Shown here: positions 11,519 through 21,964 of the stretch, in pieces
Position numbering within the stretch: the first letter of the stretch is position 1
Layout of the letters: every line of letters starts with the position of its first letter
Assembly: GCF_019279795.1 (NCBI RefSeq)
Contig: NC_056735.1
Location: 1,943,861,821 to 1,943,925,820 of the forward strand
DNA: 64,000 nt
From: Protopterus annectens
Lineage: Eukaryota > Chordata > Ceratodontiformes > Protopteridae
Direction: 5' to 3'
The notes under the pieces: generated by a model
What the model saw: only the letters and a program-made list of their open reading frames with translations
What the model was told of the DNA's origin: nothing
Database searches by the model: none
Made by a program: the position numbers and the translations under genes

Positions 11519-14240
11519 TCACTGGGACAGGAATCTATCCCTCCAGCATGTTCTGTTTATTGTGGTGACAAGGTTTAGGTCCCTAGAGCATGTAGCTTGG
11601 AGGGATTGGGATTTCTTTAAGTGGAGCATGTCCAACAGCTCTAGGTTTGACATAGCTTTGTATGTTAGGCAACGATCACCTCTGAGTACGCGATATGTGA
11701 CGGAGTAAAGCTGGAGTTTTTTGAGACGGTCTGCGTAGGGCATCTGTTTGAGACCAGTAATCCTCTTTGTGAGGTATTTCTGTGGCCTTTCCAGTTGTTG
11801 TAGATATCTTGTGATGTACATACCAAAATGGGCATTGTACTCTATAATGGGTCTAATGAGTAATGAGTAGAGGGGAACAATGACCTCTTTTTTTCTGGAT
11901 ATGAAACTTTTGTGATGAGGTGAGCCATGAAGAAGGATTTCCTGACCACTGTGGTGATGTGGTTATCAAAGAAGAGACTACTGTCCACCTGTGTCCCAAG
12001 GTCTCTTATCACATTTTCAGCATTAAGTAGACTACTAGCTATGTGGTAGTTCATGGGTACAGAGTTTTTACCAAAGGGGATGACAATACACTTTTTGGCA
12101 TTGAGCTTCAGGCCATGGCTTTGACACCAGGCATCTGTCTCAGTGAGGCCCTTTAGTAGTACGTCCACATCTTTAGGGGTTTTGATTATGGCTCCTAGTT
12201 TGCAGTCATCTGCAAACTTTGTTAGCCAAAGACCATCTGTGTGAGCCTGTACTTCAGAGAAGTAGATACCAAACAGGAGTGGACCCAGGACCGAACCCTG
12301 TGTTACTCCACTTGTCACTGGTCTGAAGTTGGATTTGGAGTCTGCTACTTTCACAGTGTGGGTTCTGTCCATGAGTCAGTTGGCAACCCATCTTGTGACA
12401 TAGGGCTTTATACCTAGTTTAGTGAGCTTATCTAGAATTTCAGAGTGGGGGATGGTGTCAAAAGCCTTGGTGAGATCTAGATAAACTGTGTGAACTACCT
12501 TACCCTCATCTATGGCTTTGGTGACTGCTTCAAAGAAGACAATCAGGTTTAGGAGACATGATCTGCCTTTTACAAATCTGAACTGGGTAGGGTCCAGAGT
12601 TTGGAGATTACCAATGTCTTTGTTTATGAGTTCCATGATGATATGTTCCATGGCATTGCAGACCAGGCTTGTCAGGCTAATGTGACGGTAGTTCCCGGGG
12701 GTCCCTCATGGCTCCCCCTTTGTGGAATGGGATAACTGTCATGGTGTGCCATTCAGTGGGCACAAAGCCTGAAGTGAGGCTATGATTGAACATGGTGCTT
12801 AGTTAGGGTGCCAGTTCATTCTGTAGTTCGTGTAGAACGCAGCCTGGGATATTGTCAGGTACCATGGATGCTGTATTCTTGGCTTTGGAGAGTGTGTTTT
12901 TACCTGTGAAGCTGTGATTACAGGAACTTTGCATTCTTCCGGCATAGAGCTGGGCCCTTTAGGGGGTGACAGGGGGGTAAAGGTAGCACTGAACCTATCT
13001 GCCAGGATGTTGGCAATATCAGTTGGTTCTGTATATTTAGTGCCATTGTGCTGTAACTCAGAGCAGATCTGAGTGTTGCCACTGAGATTCTTGACATAGC
13101 TATAGAATGCTTTGTGGTTGTCTTTAGAGTCAGTGGCAATTTTGTAACTAGCTTTGGAGGATTTTATGAGGGATCTCAGCTTCTTACTGAGGTTGACCAG
13201 GGAGTTCCTCCAGTCATGGGATTTGACTCTTTTTTGCAACAGTTTATTTCTTCTGTTGTAGAGTTTGTTTATGGCAGAGGACCACCAGATTGGCTTCCTT
13301 TTTTTGAAGGATAGCATCTTGGTTCTATTAGGGATAGCATGATCCATGCACTCATGTAAGTGCTTATAAAGTGCATTTGTGTAGGATTCAGCAGTCATAC
13401 CTCTATTGTCCATCTGCATGGGTGTCATTAAGTTTGCTACTTCTGTCTTAAGATGTGTGAAGTTGGTTTTGAAGAAGTTTTTTATGGTGGTTTCCCTAAT
13501 TGGGGGTGAGGGCAGGATGTGGCTTTCTAGGGTGATTAGCTTGTGGTCAGATCTGACCAACGAGGAATTGACCTCTGGTGTGGAACACTGGTTGCCCATG
13601 TTGGTAATGACCAGGTCTAGGATATTGCTGCCCCTGGTGGGGGTGTGAATAAGTTGATCCAAAGCATTGGAATTTATGAATTCCAGAAAACATTGAGGAA
13701 AAGAGTTGGTACATGAGTAATTTTCCCAGTTAATGGTGGAGTAGTTGAAATCACCCATTATTAAGGTGTTAGGTTGTACCCTAATACTTTCCAGTGTATC
13801 AAGTAATGAGGAGTGGGAATCCTGGAGCATGGTGGGGGGTCTGCAGCAAGCTACAATTTGAATTGCGGTCTTGCCCAGAGTTAGTTGCACTTGGATAATC
13901 TTGGATGCATTATGCTGTGCAACTAGCCTGGAGGTGTGCATATCCTTAATGAATATGGACATGCCTCCACCTTTAGTGCTTCGTTCCAGGTTAGGTGGTC
14001 AAAAGGTGTGGTATGAATTATAGCCTGGTAATGCAGGGGTGCTCTCTGGATCTTTGAACCAGGTCTCTGTCTCTGCACATATGTTGATGTTCTCTATTTT
14101 AAGGAGTGCCTCGAGTGAGTGCATTTTGAGGTTTAGACTTCTAGCATTGAGTAGCATTACCCTCAGATTTTGCTTGCTTGTACCTGTTACAGTGGTGAAT
14201 TTGTTGTTTGAACCTTGCCTAAAAAAGGCACTATAGGGTT
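11519..14240 (-). pseudogene. CR1 ORF2: endonuclease and reverse transcriptase
   Basis: This is the replication polyprotein, broken into frames. The endonuclease runs from about 14190 (VMLLNARSLNLKMHS) through GDFNYSTINWENY and SDHKLITLESH. The linker includes KRKPIWWSSAINKLYNRRNKLL. The reverse transcriptase shows VYLDLTKAFDTIPHSEIL, GVTQGSVLGPLLFGIYFSE and the catalytic FADD at about 12205-12216. The C-terminal part (PQKYLTKRITGLKQMPYADR, CWRDRFLSQ) ends at 11519. There is a stop near 14000, a shift near 12800 that removes the palm entry, and another near 11840. The enzyme would nick target DNA and copy its own RNA (target-primed reverse transcription). Confidence 0.85.
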
Positions 14241-15167
14241 GGCAAGAGCCTTAGCCAGTATCTGGAATCCCAAGGGTGACAGGTGCAGGCCATCTTTAGC
14301 AAAGCATCGTGGTCTGTTGATCATGTCGTCCCAGACAGACAAATACTGGATCCCTTTAGAATGACACCAGAAGCTTAGCCAACTGTTGAAGTCAATCATT
14401 TTGTCCTTGTACTGTGGCATCATTCTGGGTGATGGCAGGATGCTACTCAGGGCCTGGGTCATATCTGCCTGGGCTACAAGATTGGAGAGCTCCTCCATGT
14501 CTCTTTTCATATAGTCCAGGGAGGTACGTCTCAGGTCATTCACACCAACATGGACTATGACAGTGTCATATTTGTACTTTTTGTGGAGTGACCTGAGTGC
14601 GTGCATTATGTGGCGGATCCAGGCAGCTGACAGTAACTTTCTCCTTGTTTAGCCTGGTGCATGGAACATCAGTGTGCCTGACTATAGAGTCACCTATGAC
14701 TAGAGTGTTGGGTACGTTGTTATGCCTTATGGGCTGTGGTTGAGTGGCACACTGATTTTGTAAGCTATGTGTAATTGGCATTGTGTTGGGGGGTGGAATT
14801 TGCTTGCGTTTCTGCTTTGGAGGTCCCTGATGCTTGGGCAGGTTTTTATTGAGAGCCTCCGTGAATGTAGGTGTGTGTGTTTTGGGTGTCTATGTGTGTG
14901 TTTTGGTGGTGTAGGTTTTGAGGGACTGTGTGATGAGTGTGGCGTGGTGCAAGTGTTTACCTTCTCTACTTGACTGTCTAGTCCAGTCTTGGGTGAAGAG
15001 AGCTTTGCTTCCAGTTTGGCTATATAAGTGCATCTCTCACAAGTTGTAGTGTTGGGTGGTAAGAGGAGAGGGTTGTCTGTGTACATGAGGCAATTGCTGC
15101 ATTGCCACAAGATGCCCAGATTCATCAGGTAGACTGGAGAAATCACCGGGAGCTGACCGATAAACAT
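14187..15167 (-). pseudogene. CR1 ORF1: Cys-rich module plus GDSL/SGNH esterase
   Basis: ORF1 of the CR1, spread over three frames by two indels. The N-terminal part has CSNCLMYTD and CERCTYIAKLEAKL, a Cys-X2-Cys pair arrangement like the zinc/PHD-type module of CR1 ORF1, followed by a low-complexity Pro/His/Thr linker. The C-terminal part is an SGNH hydrolase: block I VIGDSIVRHTD (nucleophile Ser), block III VGVNDLRR (Gly/Asn), and block V AKDGLHLSPLG (Asp/His). Such esterase domains are known in CR1 ORF1 and are thought to aid membrane or RNP interactions. The breaks mean no full protein is made from this copy. Confidence 0.82.
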
Positions 15168-15655
15168 GCCTGGATAGGTGCTTATTTATTAAGTACTAAA
15201 AAACTGCTTTCCTCTAGACAAGTGAGGAAAGTTGAGTGCTGTAGTAATTTGCAGCTTATTTAGTGCTTACAAGTTCTGAACAAGTGCTGAGTTCAAAGAA
15301 ACAGATTTGAGTGCTGAAACTAGAAAACTGGCTAGTTCTAAGAAACAAAATTAAGCTAGAAGGCTTCCCTCCAAAACAGAAAGGCTTGGGGGCTCAGAAG
15401 CCTACAAACAGTCTAGACCACTTACAGGAAAGGCAGGAAACAAGCTTAACATTTTTTTTCACATTCAAACCTGTGCCACATCCTGTATAAAACTACTATT
15501 AAGCAAACTCAAACCATAATCTAATTCAACTGATGACCCTCCAAGTGAAAACCTTAAAACAGCAGCTGACTGCCTGCCCTGTCTCAGTCCTTATAAATAG
15601 GTCAATCCAGCAATCCTACCTGCCTTATCCCTCTGCACAAAGTAGGAAATTCAAC

Positions 15656-17421
15656 AGATTTAGACATACAGCAATGTCATCCCCCTTTCCAACTACTTGA
15701 AAAATGTATTCAAAAATATTTTTTAACTATTTCCTGCAAGAACTCGTATCCTCCACACAAGATGGCTTCCATCCTTCACATAGTGCTAACACTGCACTTC
15801 TAACCTATTTAGATTCTGTCAATAAAGCTAGCTAAAACTAGAGACAATGGCAAACTAGTGTATTACTTACTTCTAGACTTATTTAAGGCCTTCAACACAG
15901 TTTGTCACAGCAACCTTTTACTTCAAATGTTGTCATTAAGTCTCTGTCTTCCCACTTTCTATGGTTCAAAAAGCTACTGATACAATAGGTATCAGTCCAT
16001 AAAATGGCACACCACCCTCTATCCATACCTCCTAATCTCCACTGGTGTACCACAAGTGTCTATCCTTGGTCCCCTCCTCTTTAACATTTTCATGAACACC
16101 ATCCACACACTCACAAAACAGGCCTTCCTAATGCAGTATGCAGATGACTCCACACTTATTTCCACATCTGACAATGTTGAGATGCTGGGTGGGAAGATTG
16201 GTCTGACAAAGGAGATGATTTTTCTGAGCTTTGATACAGAATCGGAATTGCCTAGGAAAGGTAAGGCCTTGCTGTGTCTAATAATGGTGGCTGCCAAAAA
16301 GTAATTACTAGAAAATGGAAATCAAAATCTAAACCAACTATACTAGAAATAGTGAATATAGTAACAGAGATAAAACAGCTAGAAATGAGGTCTTTGAAAA
16401 AGGGTAGGAGCAAACTACATATGGAAAAATAGAAACTGTGGGAACAATACATACAAGGGAGGTATGAGGTTTAAAAGGCAGAAATACTTAATGAGCTATG
16501 TAATGTCTGACTGAGAAAGACTGAATAGATTATAAGTGATTTATAATGTTTGCAACTGGGAGTGTGACAGTATGGTTTTTGATGTAAAATGCTTGCAGCT
16601 AGAATTGCGTCAGTGTGGTTTGTTTTCATTTATTTAAATGTATAAATGCCTATGTAGTTAGTGACGGCTGAATAAAGATGTTTCTTGTTCAAAAAAAGAC
16701 AGAAATTGAATAATTTCTGTAATGTTGCTTAGGTTATATGGTATATAGCAATATATGTGAAGTAAAATGTTTGCTATGTTAGATTGTGATTACTTTTATA
16801 TGAATGTAAATTTGCTGTGTTTGAAAAAAATGTAGCAGACCTCCAAATAATTACTTAGGGAGCTTCAACACCAACTGAAACATGGCTTTGTAACTCACAA
16901 CTCAAGAGTCATCTCTTGAAAAAAAAACTTTGAAGTCATTTCTCGTAGCAAACTATTAGTGATGATAGTGGATGATAATCTTAAAGTCAACCTGCATATA
17001 CAAAATTGCATAAGAAAAACTCATCAAAAATAGATGGTTTATAGAGGAAAAAACTTTCTCATCAATGCAGCTAAAACTACATTTGCATTACTTATCTTCT
17101 CCCACACTTTGTTATAGTGCTCCCATCCTTATTAACTTTCAGGCATCACAAAAATGAAAACTTAAACAATGCCATAAGAAAGTTGTTAAATTTGCAGCAA
17201 ATATCTCTTTCAGAACTCACCACTGTGTATCACTAAAAGCCCTAATATGGTTAGAACTACTCCAACAACTAACATATACACAGCTTGTTGCCACCTATAA
17301 AATTATAGAATCCATCTGCTTGTCCAGCAATAAACTAACATTGTATGGGGAGGGGCCAAGATGGCTCATTGAAGACTGCAACTTTATAGACCTCTACAGA
17401 ACTAGATTTAATTACAGAAAA

Positions 17422-17425
<4 letters not shown>
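15656..17425 (+). mobile_element. L2-like LINE, 3' segment (reverse transcriptase), interrupted
   Basis: Continuation of the LINE begun at 10440. Plus-strand phrases include SANTALLTYLDSVNKA at about 15780-15830, LFKAFNTVCHSNLL at about 15880, and VSILGPLLFNIFMNTI followed by the catalytic YADD at about 16060-16155. An L1-type 3' fragment interrupts it at about 16185-16700, after which C-terminal sequence resumes (AANISFRTHHCVSLKALIWLELLQ at about 17190-17280). Multiple stops. It ends in an A-rich stretch next to a TA microsatellite. Confidence 0.7.
16185..16700 (+). mobile_element. L1-like LINE 3' end inserted in the L2-like element
   Basis: The frame starting near 16185 reads GLTKEMIFLSFDTES, then LLCLIMVAAKK followed in shifted frames by a Trp-Lys-rich tail. 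This is the layout of the extreme C-terminus of L1/Tx1 ORF2 (LLLAAKK-I-NWK). Downstream is an AATAAA signal at about 16671 and a short A-run at about 16692-16698, as expected for an L1 3' end. Target-site duplications were not identified. Confidence 0.55.

Positions 17426-17430
<5 letters not shown>

Positions 17431-17484
<54 letters not shown>
17431..17484. repeat. (TA)n microsatellite at LINE 3' end
   Basis: A poly-A stretch (17417-17430) grades into TA dinucleotides, consistent with microsatellite growth from a LINE A-rich tail. Confidence 0.95.
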
Positions 17485-17489
<5 letters not shown>

Positions 17490-17492
<3 letters not shown>

Positions 17493-18130
17493 TATATTAA
17501 TTTCACAGGATCCAAGCTGATAACAGTTTTGACTACTCAATTTTCAATTTTTGTGCGGTTTATAAAAATGTTCCTGTCATTATTACTTGAAGACAGATTT
17601 GCTGAATGAAGATTAGAAACTCCAAACATTCTCATGTTGACATTTGAAAAGGCACTGCAAAGTGTAAAATTATTTCATTTAATAGCTTTATCTTCAGATT
17701 CAGAACAAACACAAAACAGGAAGCACACAAAAAATTATTTAAAGTTAAGATAACTGCAGTAGATTAAAAGTACCTTCCTAGTTGCAAAATAGAGTTCACA
17801 TGTTTTGTTTAGTTTCAGCTTTAGGATAGCTTTCAGCTTCCAAATGTCTTAAAGACCCATCCCATTCAGAATACCAAAGGTCACTGCTATGTTTATATAC
17901 TTAGAAAAAAAAGTCTGTAACGTTTATACTCATTCACTTAAAGGAGTAGGAAAGAATGTTCAAACGTATATAGTAAATGGAATTCATGTGGGCATGGGGT
18001 ATAATAAATTAAATATCTGGTACTATGTGATATGGAAACTCTATTGATGACTTAAAGCTAAACCTCACATTAGATCACTCATTCCCAAAACCCACAGTAT
18101 ATATAATCCTCCCCCCCTACACACACGCAT
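17490..18130. other. Unassigned AT-rich host DNA
   Basis: I see no recognisable coding or structural element in this 640-bp stretch. There are short A-runs only. Confidence 0.5.
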
Positions 18131-18134
18131 GCAC

Positions 18135-18365
18135 ACATTCTTACATTTTATTTATTTATTTGTAGTTTGTTAACTGGGAAAGTCCATTGGGCCATACTCT
18201 GTCCTTTTTCAATGGAGGCCCGGGGAGAAAAGCTCCAAGTGCATTCAAAATTATTTTCCCAGTTAATATAAGAAAGTATATACAAGAAAATATATACAAA
18301 ATTTGAGCAGTTAGTACAAAAAAAACCCAAATATTATTGGCAGTTTATACAATTATAGGAGAGGA
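18135..18365 (-). mobile_element. LINE 3' tail with (AAAT)n end
   Basis: On the minus strand a roughly 200-bp 3' UTR-like sequence ends in repeated AAATAAATAAAT (18145-18165), the tetranucleotide tail typical of 5'-truncated LINE insertions. A hairpin-like pair is visible: AACTGGGAAA at 18172-18181 and its complement TTTTCCCAGTT at about 18252-18262. The family is not identified. Confidence 0.4.
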
Positions 18366-18397
18366 CGTTCCATGTATAATACAATGTTTGTTGGAAG

Positions 18398-18560
18398 TTC
18401 TTCTTCTTCTTTTGGCTTTTCCCAGTTAGAGGTTGCCACAGTGGATCATCTGTTTGCTCATGATTGGCAGTGGAGTTTTACAGTGTCAATTTGCCAGCAT
18501 ACTCACCAGTCAATTCTATGGCACACTCCAGCACACAACAAACACAGACAATGTTAGTCT
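18398..18560 (-). mobile_element. Second LINE/SINE 3' tail (TTC repeat end)
   Basis: This begins on the plus strand with TTCTTCTTCTTTTGGCTTTTCC and continues GGTTGCCACAGTGGATCATC. The phrase resembles a 3' tail shared by RTE-type LINEs and related SINEs in fish and amphibians. Read on the minus strand it would be a 5'-truncated copy ending in (GAA)n. The assignment rests on recollection of the motif and is tentative. Confidence 0.35.
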
Positions 18561-18565
18561 TTGCA

Positions 18566-19630
18566 ATCATTTTATTAAACCATTCTCAATAAGAAAAAAC
18601 ATTAATTTGTTTGCAATATATTACAATAATTTAATACCAAAACTGAAGATTTCCCCATTAATTTTCTGGTTGGCATCCACATGCTGTTATCAGCAATTTT
18701 TCCCAAGAAATGAGTGCTGCACTTAGTGCCTCTATGGGTCGGCCATGAACCATAATTTATCAGTCCAACTTCTCCAGCCCTTAGTGAGGTAAAACATTAA
18801 TTGCATCTCTGAAAAGATCATGGATGAATGTGTGCGGGGGGGGGGTGTAGCTACATGGGCCTTTGCTCAGCAACACGCATTGTGTGGTTTTCTCACCACT
18901 TTTCCATTAATAGGCAATATTATTTCAGTTCTCTTTCTCTCACTTTTTTTCTAATATCCTTGAGTGTACAGTCCTATTTGCAATTTAAGGAAATCCCACT
19001 TCATTCTGTTCAGCTGAATGTCATCAATGTCATCATAGTCTATATTAGGTCTACTTAAGTCAGGATAAACAACTACTAAGAAACCAATTTGTCTCATTGC
19101 TTTGGAAATCTGCTGGTTCAAAAATCAACAATTAATTTTGATGGTGGCAAGATTACAACTGCCTTTCCGACATAATCTAGGTATAATGGCTGACCAAACC
19201 ATTTGAATGTCAAGAAACTCTTAGTGTAACAAAGTTAAATCTGTCACTATCTTACCTAGCAGGATGTGTTTTGGAATGTAGTACAAATCATCGCCACCTA
19301 CATATGTTAGTAAAGCATCAGACACTGTGTTAAAATTAAATAGCCCCTCTCAATGAATGATACCACTTGTAGTCAAGAGGGACCTGGGTAACTTTGATGT
19401 GTTACTCTCCATCCATTGGACAAGATCTGTGCTGAGATTCAAGCCATTAGATCTGACTGCAACTCTGGATGTTGCCCTCTTGATGAAGAAGTGGCCTACG
19501 AGCATAATAAAGCAGGCACCTAAAAGGGAAATAATAAAAAGAAAGCCTAATGTGACTCAAAAAGGTGTCTGACTTCCTTCTGCCAGTATGCTTTATTTAT
19601 ACCCTGTCTTGCCAACACTTACTTCAGCAT
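18566..19630. other. Unassigned host DNA
   Basis: About 1 kb without a domain I can name. A small plus-strand frame at 19357-19572 (71 codons, contains ALLMKKWPTSIIKQAPKR) is unrecognised and has no supporting context. Confidence 0.45.
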
Positions 19631-19639
19631 CACTTCATT

Positions 19640-20532
19640 TTCAAAAGAGGTTAAAGGATGGCCATTTGGCAATATGAAAACCAATTCTCTTGTGGGAATC
19701 TGTTCCAGCAAATTCTGCATTGCTCTGAAACATTGTACTAAGGATGATGCCAGATGTTTTGGATGTTGCAGCAGTATCTGTTGAGTAACGGAATCTGAGA
19801 TTTAGGTATTAAATTAGGTATAGGAACATTGAATAGGATTAGTGAGTTAGAAATATGACAGTTATCAGACCATAAAGCATTTAAAAAATATCTGAAGTCT
19901 TTCCAGTATTGAACATTTCTACAGTCAATGAACATGTAAACCCAGTTGGCCTCTAGTAATTCATCACATTTTCAACATTTACTTTCACTGTTTTTGAGTA
20001 TAAGATTTATTTTATGTGGAGTATAGAAGCTCTTATTCTTAAATTTCCTTGTATGCAATCTCCAATATAATGAAGAAGAGGTACCATACGTAGAATTCAA
20101 TAATAATATTTTGGACTCATCAGAGATTTGTTCTCCATTAATCTTTGCATAGTAATTCCAAAAATCTGAGTCAAACTTTAGAGTGTCTTATTTTAGTATC
20201 TTCTAGATAGTTGAGATACTTAATTTTTGATTAGCTGTCTTTTCAAGATACCTAATAAAAAGCTGAATCAAACTAGGTATAGATTCAGTCTCTAGGTTGA
20301 TTGATACTCTCATTTTGTTTTCTATAAACTGCTGTAATGAGTGTATAAACAACCAACCATCTTGACTATTATCAAAAACTACATAAAAGAGGCATTAGTG
20401 GTTTAATACTCTCATGTTCAATAAACTGATGCCAGAATATCAAGTTATTTTCCTTTATTTTTTGCATTGCATTGATGTTGAAAGAATCTAGGCAATCAGG
20501 GGAGTATGCTATAGGGAATATAAGAAATAGAA
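19640..20532 (-). pseudogene. L1/Tx1-like ORF2, 3' (C-terminal) part, left of H2
   Basis: Minus-strand translation gives LIFWHQFIEHESIKPLMPLL (about 20430-20380) and, further down, CRNVQYWKDFRYFLNALWSDN (about 19920-19850), phrases of the C-terminal region of L1/Tx1 ORF2. It is the downstream continuation of the reverse transcriptase at 44802-45737. Removing 20536-44690 plus one ATT rejoins the two halves in the right order and orientation. Several stops and shifts show that it was already a decayed LINE. Confidence 0.75.
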
Positions 20533-20535
20533 ATT
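20533..20535. repeat. Left 3-bp target-site duplication (ATT) of H2
   Basis: ATT directly precedes the TIR, and an identical ATT follows the right TIR at 44691-44693. Harbinger transposases make 3-bp duplications (usually described as TWA), so size fits while sequence differs from the usual preference. Confidence 0.8.
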
Positions 20536-20555
20536 GGGCAGGATTCACGAAGGCT
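20536..20555 (+). repeat. Left TIR of H2
   Basis: Starts GGGCAGGATTCACGAAGGCT, the same as the H1 terminus. The following 30 bp form a hairpin (GCTTGCA-GGAGTGT / ACACTCC-TGCAAGC). Confidence 0.88.
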
Positions 20556-20800
20556 TGCACGGAGTGTAAGAGATGTGTAACACTCCATGCAAGCCTCGCG
20601 ATCCAGGAACAGCCCGAAACTCCGTGTAAGAGACCAGCTAAAACGTCTCTTACACGGACTGGGCGTGGATATGCTAAATACCTCACTTGCAGCCGAAATG
20701 TATGCAAATGAGGTATATTAGCGATTCACAAAGCAGAAACCAGCCCGTGTAAGAGACGTTTTAGCTGCAGAAATGTACTCAGTTGACAACTGAGTACGTT
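20551..20800. repeat. Left subterminal hairpins and CCGTGTAAGAGA repeats of H2
   Basis: The word CCGTGTAAGAGA occurs directly and inverted several times (about 20619, inverted at about 20645-20660, and about 20743). The terminal hairpin (20551-20592) and the perfect palindrome GTACTCAGTTG-A-CAACTGAGTAC (20775-20797) are also here. The right end of H2 has the same word in a 13-bp-arm hairpin (44639-44674). Clustered, inverted, end-specific copies are what transposase or Myb-like proteins bind in this superfamily (inference). Confidence 0.75.
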
Positions 20801-20955
20801 TCTGCAAAAATCACAACGGAGCCATGTCAGCTCCAAATAAAGGGTGCATATGTGTCAGGCAGCATGCCAATGGCCAAATATGTGGCCATTGGCAAGGTAA
20901 CCCGATGCAAATATTAAAAACATATAATTTTTTTTTTTCGGTGATCGACGATGTT

Positions 20956-20995
20956 TAAACGCAGCGCAGCCCCGCGCAAACGGGCTGCGCTGTAT
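20956..20995. repeat. GC-rich hairpin insert in H2 5' region
   Basis: GCGCAGCCC and GGGCTGCGC flank a short CGCGCAAAC loop, within about 60 bp that H1 lacks at the corresponding place (about 5925-5945 holds only a remnant GCAGCCCGTTA). Similar GCGC-rich phrases (CTCCGCGCAAAC) occur at about 40810-40850 and 43870-43900. Confidence 0.6.
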
Positions 20996-21424
20996 AAAAC
21001 ATAAAAATGAAGGTTATAAACCCACAAATGTGGGTTTTATGCAATACATGGAATGACAATGCAGGGACCAGCAGACCAAAAACAACATGGCCACTGTGTA
21101 GTGGTTGCTAAGGGGGGAAGCTGAGTTTAAGACATGTAACTAAGCATTAGTAGGCAATCTCATGTAAATGAGGGTTAGGATACTGAATCCCACAGTCACA
21201 TAGCAAATGAGCACAGTCTGAGTAGTGTAAGAGATACATAAGGGGAGGAATAGAGTAGGAGATAGATGACATCACAGGGGGGAATGGTAGAAAGAAATGC
21301 AGTTCATTGGAGGTCAGTGTAACATGACAGATGACAGACACAGATCAGTGAAAGAGCAGTGCCACAAGATAAGCATGGGAAAGTCAAGAAAAGGAAGGTG
21401 TACACTGTTACTTACACCAACGTT

Positions 21425-21720
21425 TCTTGCTGGGCATGCATGCGCACATGTACGCACTATGAAGCGCGAGTAGGGCAGTGTGCACGCGTGTAAGGCAGAC
21501 TGAGCATGTGGGAGCGTGTTGGTAGACTTTGAAGACTGTTTACGCTAGTGTGCGCACGTGTAGGGAAGACTGAGCGTATGGGAGCCTGTTGGCAGACTTG
21601 TAAGACTGTTTGCGCTAGTGTGCCCATGTTTTAACCCGAATAAGCAGATTCTGAACTGTGTAAGCATGTGTGCATGCGTGTAAGCCACTGTGAGCACGTT
21701 TCTGCTGGTATGCACGCTGC
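21425..21720 (+). repeat. Short tandem repeats upstream of H2 transposase
   Basis: Imperfect units spaced about 73 bp (AGACTGAGC-TGGGAGC-TGTTGG at about 21497 and 21570), interleaved with alternating purine/pyrimidine tracts (gtgcgcacgtgta). Same position as 5200-5495 in H1. Possible promoter or Z-DNA-prone region. Confidence 0.6.
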
Positions 21721-21964
21721 TCCCCCCTGAGGAAACAGAAAGGAAAAAGGAAGCAGCAGAATTTGTAGGAAGCTAGCAGGGAATACTGCTGGAGCTAGCA
21801 GGTGAAAACAATTAGAAGCAGGCAATTACACAGGCAGAATAGTAGCCCAGCCCAGCACTTAAAACTCTGCAAACAGCAGTGCAGGATGTTTCTCTCAAGA
21901 GACACTGCAAGACAGGAGTAAGCTATTAGAAGTGAAAACTGAAAAAGCTGAACTCAGAGCAGAA

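Larger units (their letters stand above)
11277..15655 (-). mobile_element. Nearly full-length CR1-type LINE
   Basis: This minus-strand non-LTR retrotransposon has a 5' UTR (about 15655-15170), ORF1 (about 15167-14187), ORF2 (about 14240-11519) and a 3' UTR ending in the CR1 octamer-like tail (CCTATGAACCTATG on the minus strand) at 11277. It sits inside an L2-like LINE. It is the best preserved CR1 in the window and serves as the reference for the decayed CR1 fragments carried by the Harbinger elements. Both ORFs contain a few frameshifts or stops. The 5' boundary is placed where L2 homology resumes and is uncertain by about 100 bp. Confidence 0.85.

Noticed and set aside
19357-19572. Small host exon
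   Set aside because: 71 codons with no recognisable domain, no convincing splice context and surrounded by repeats.
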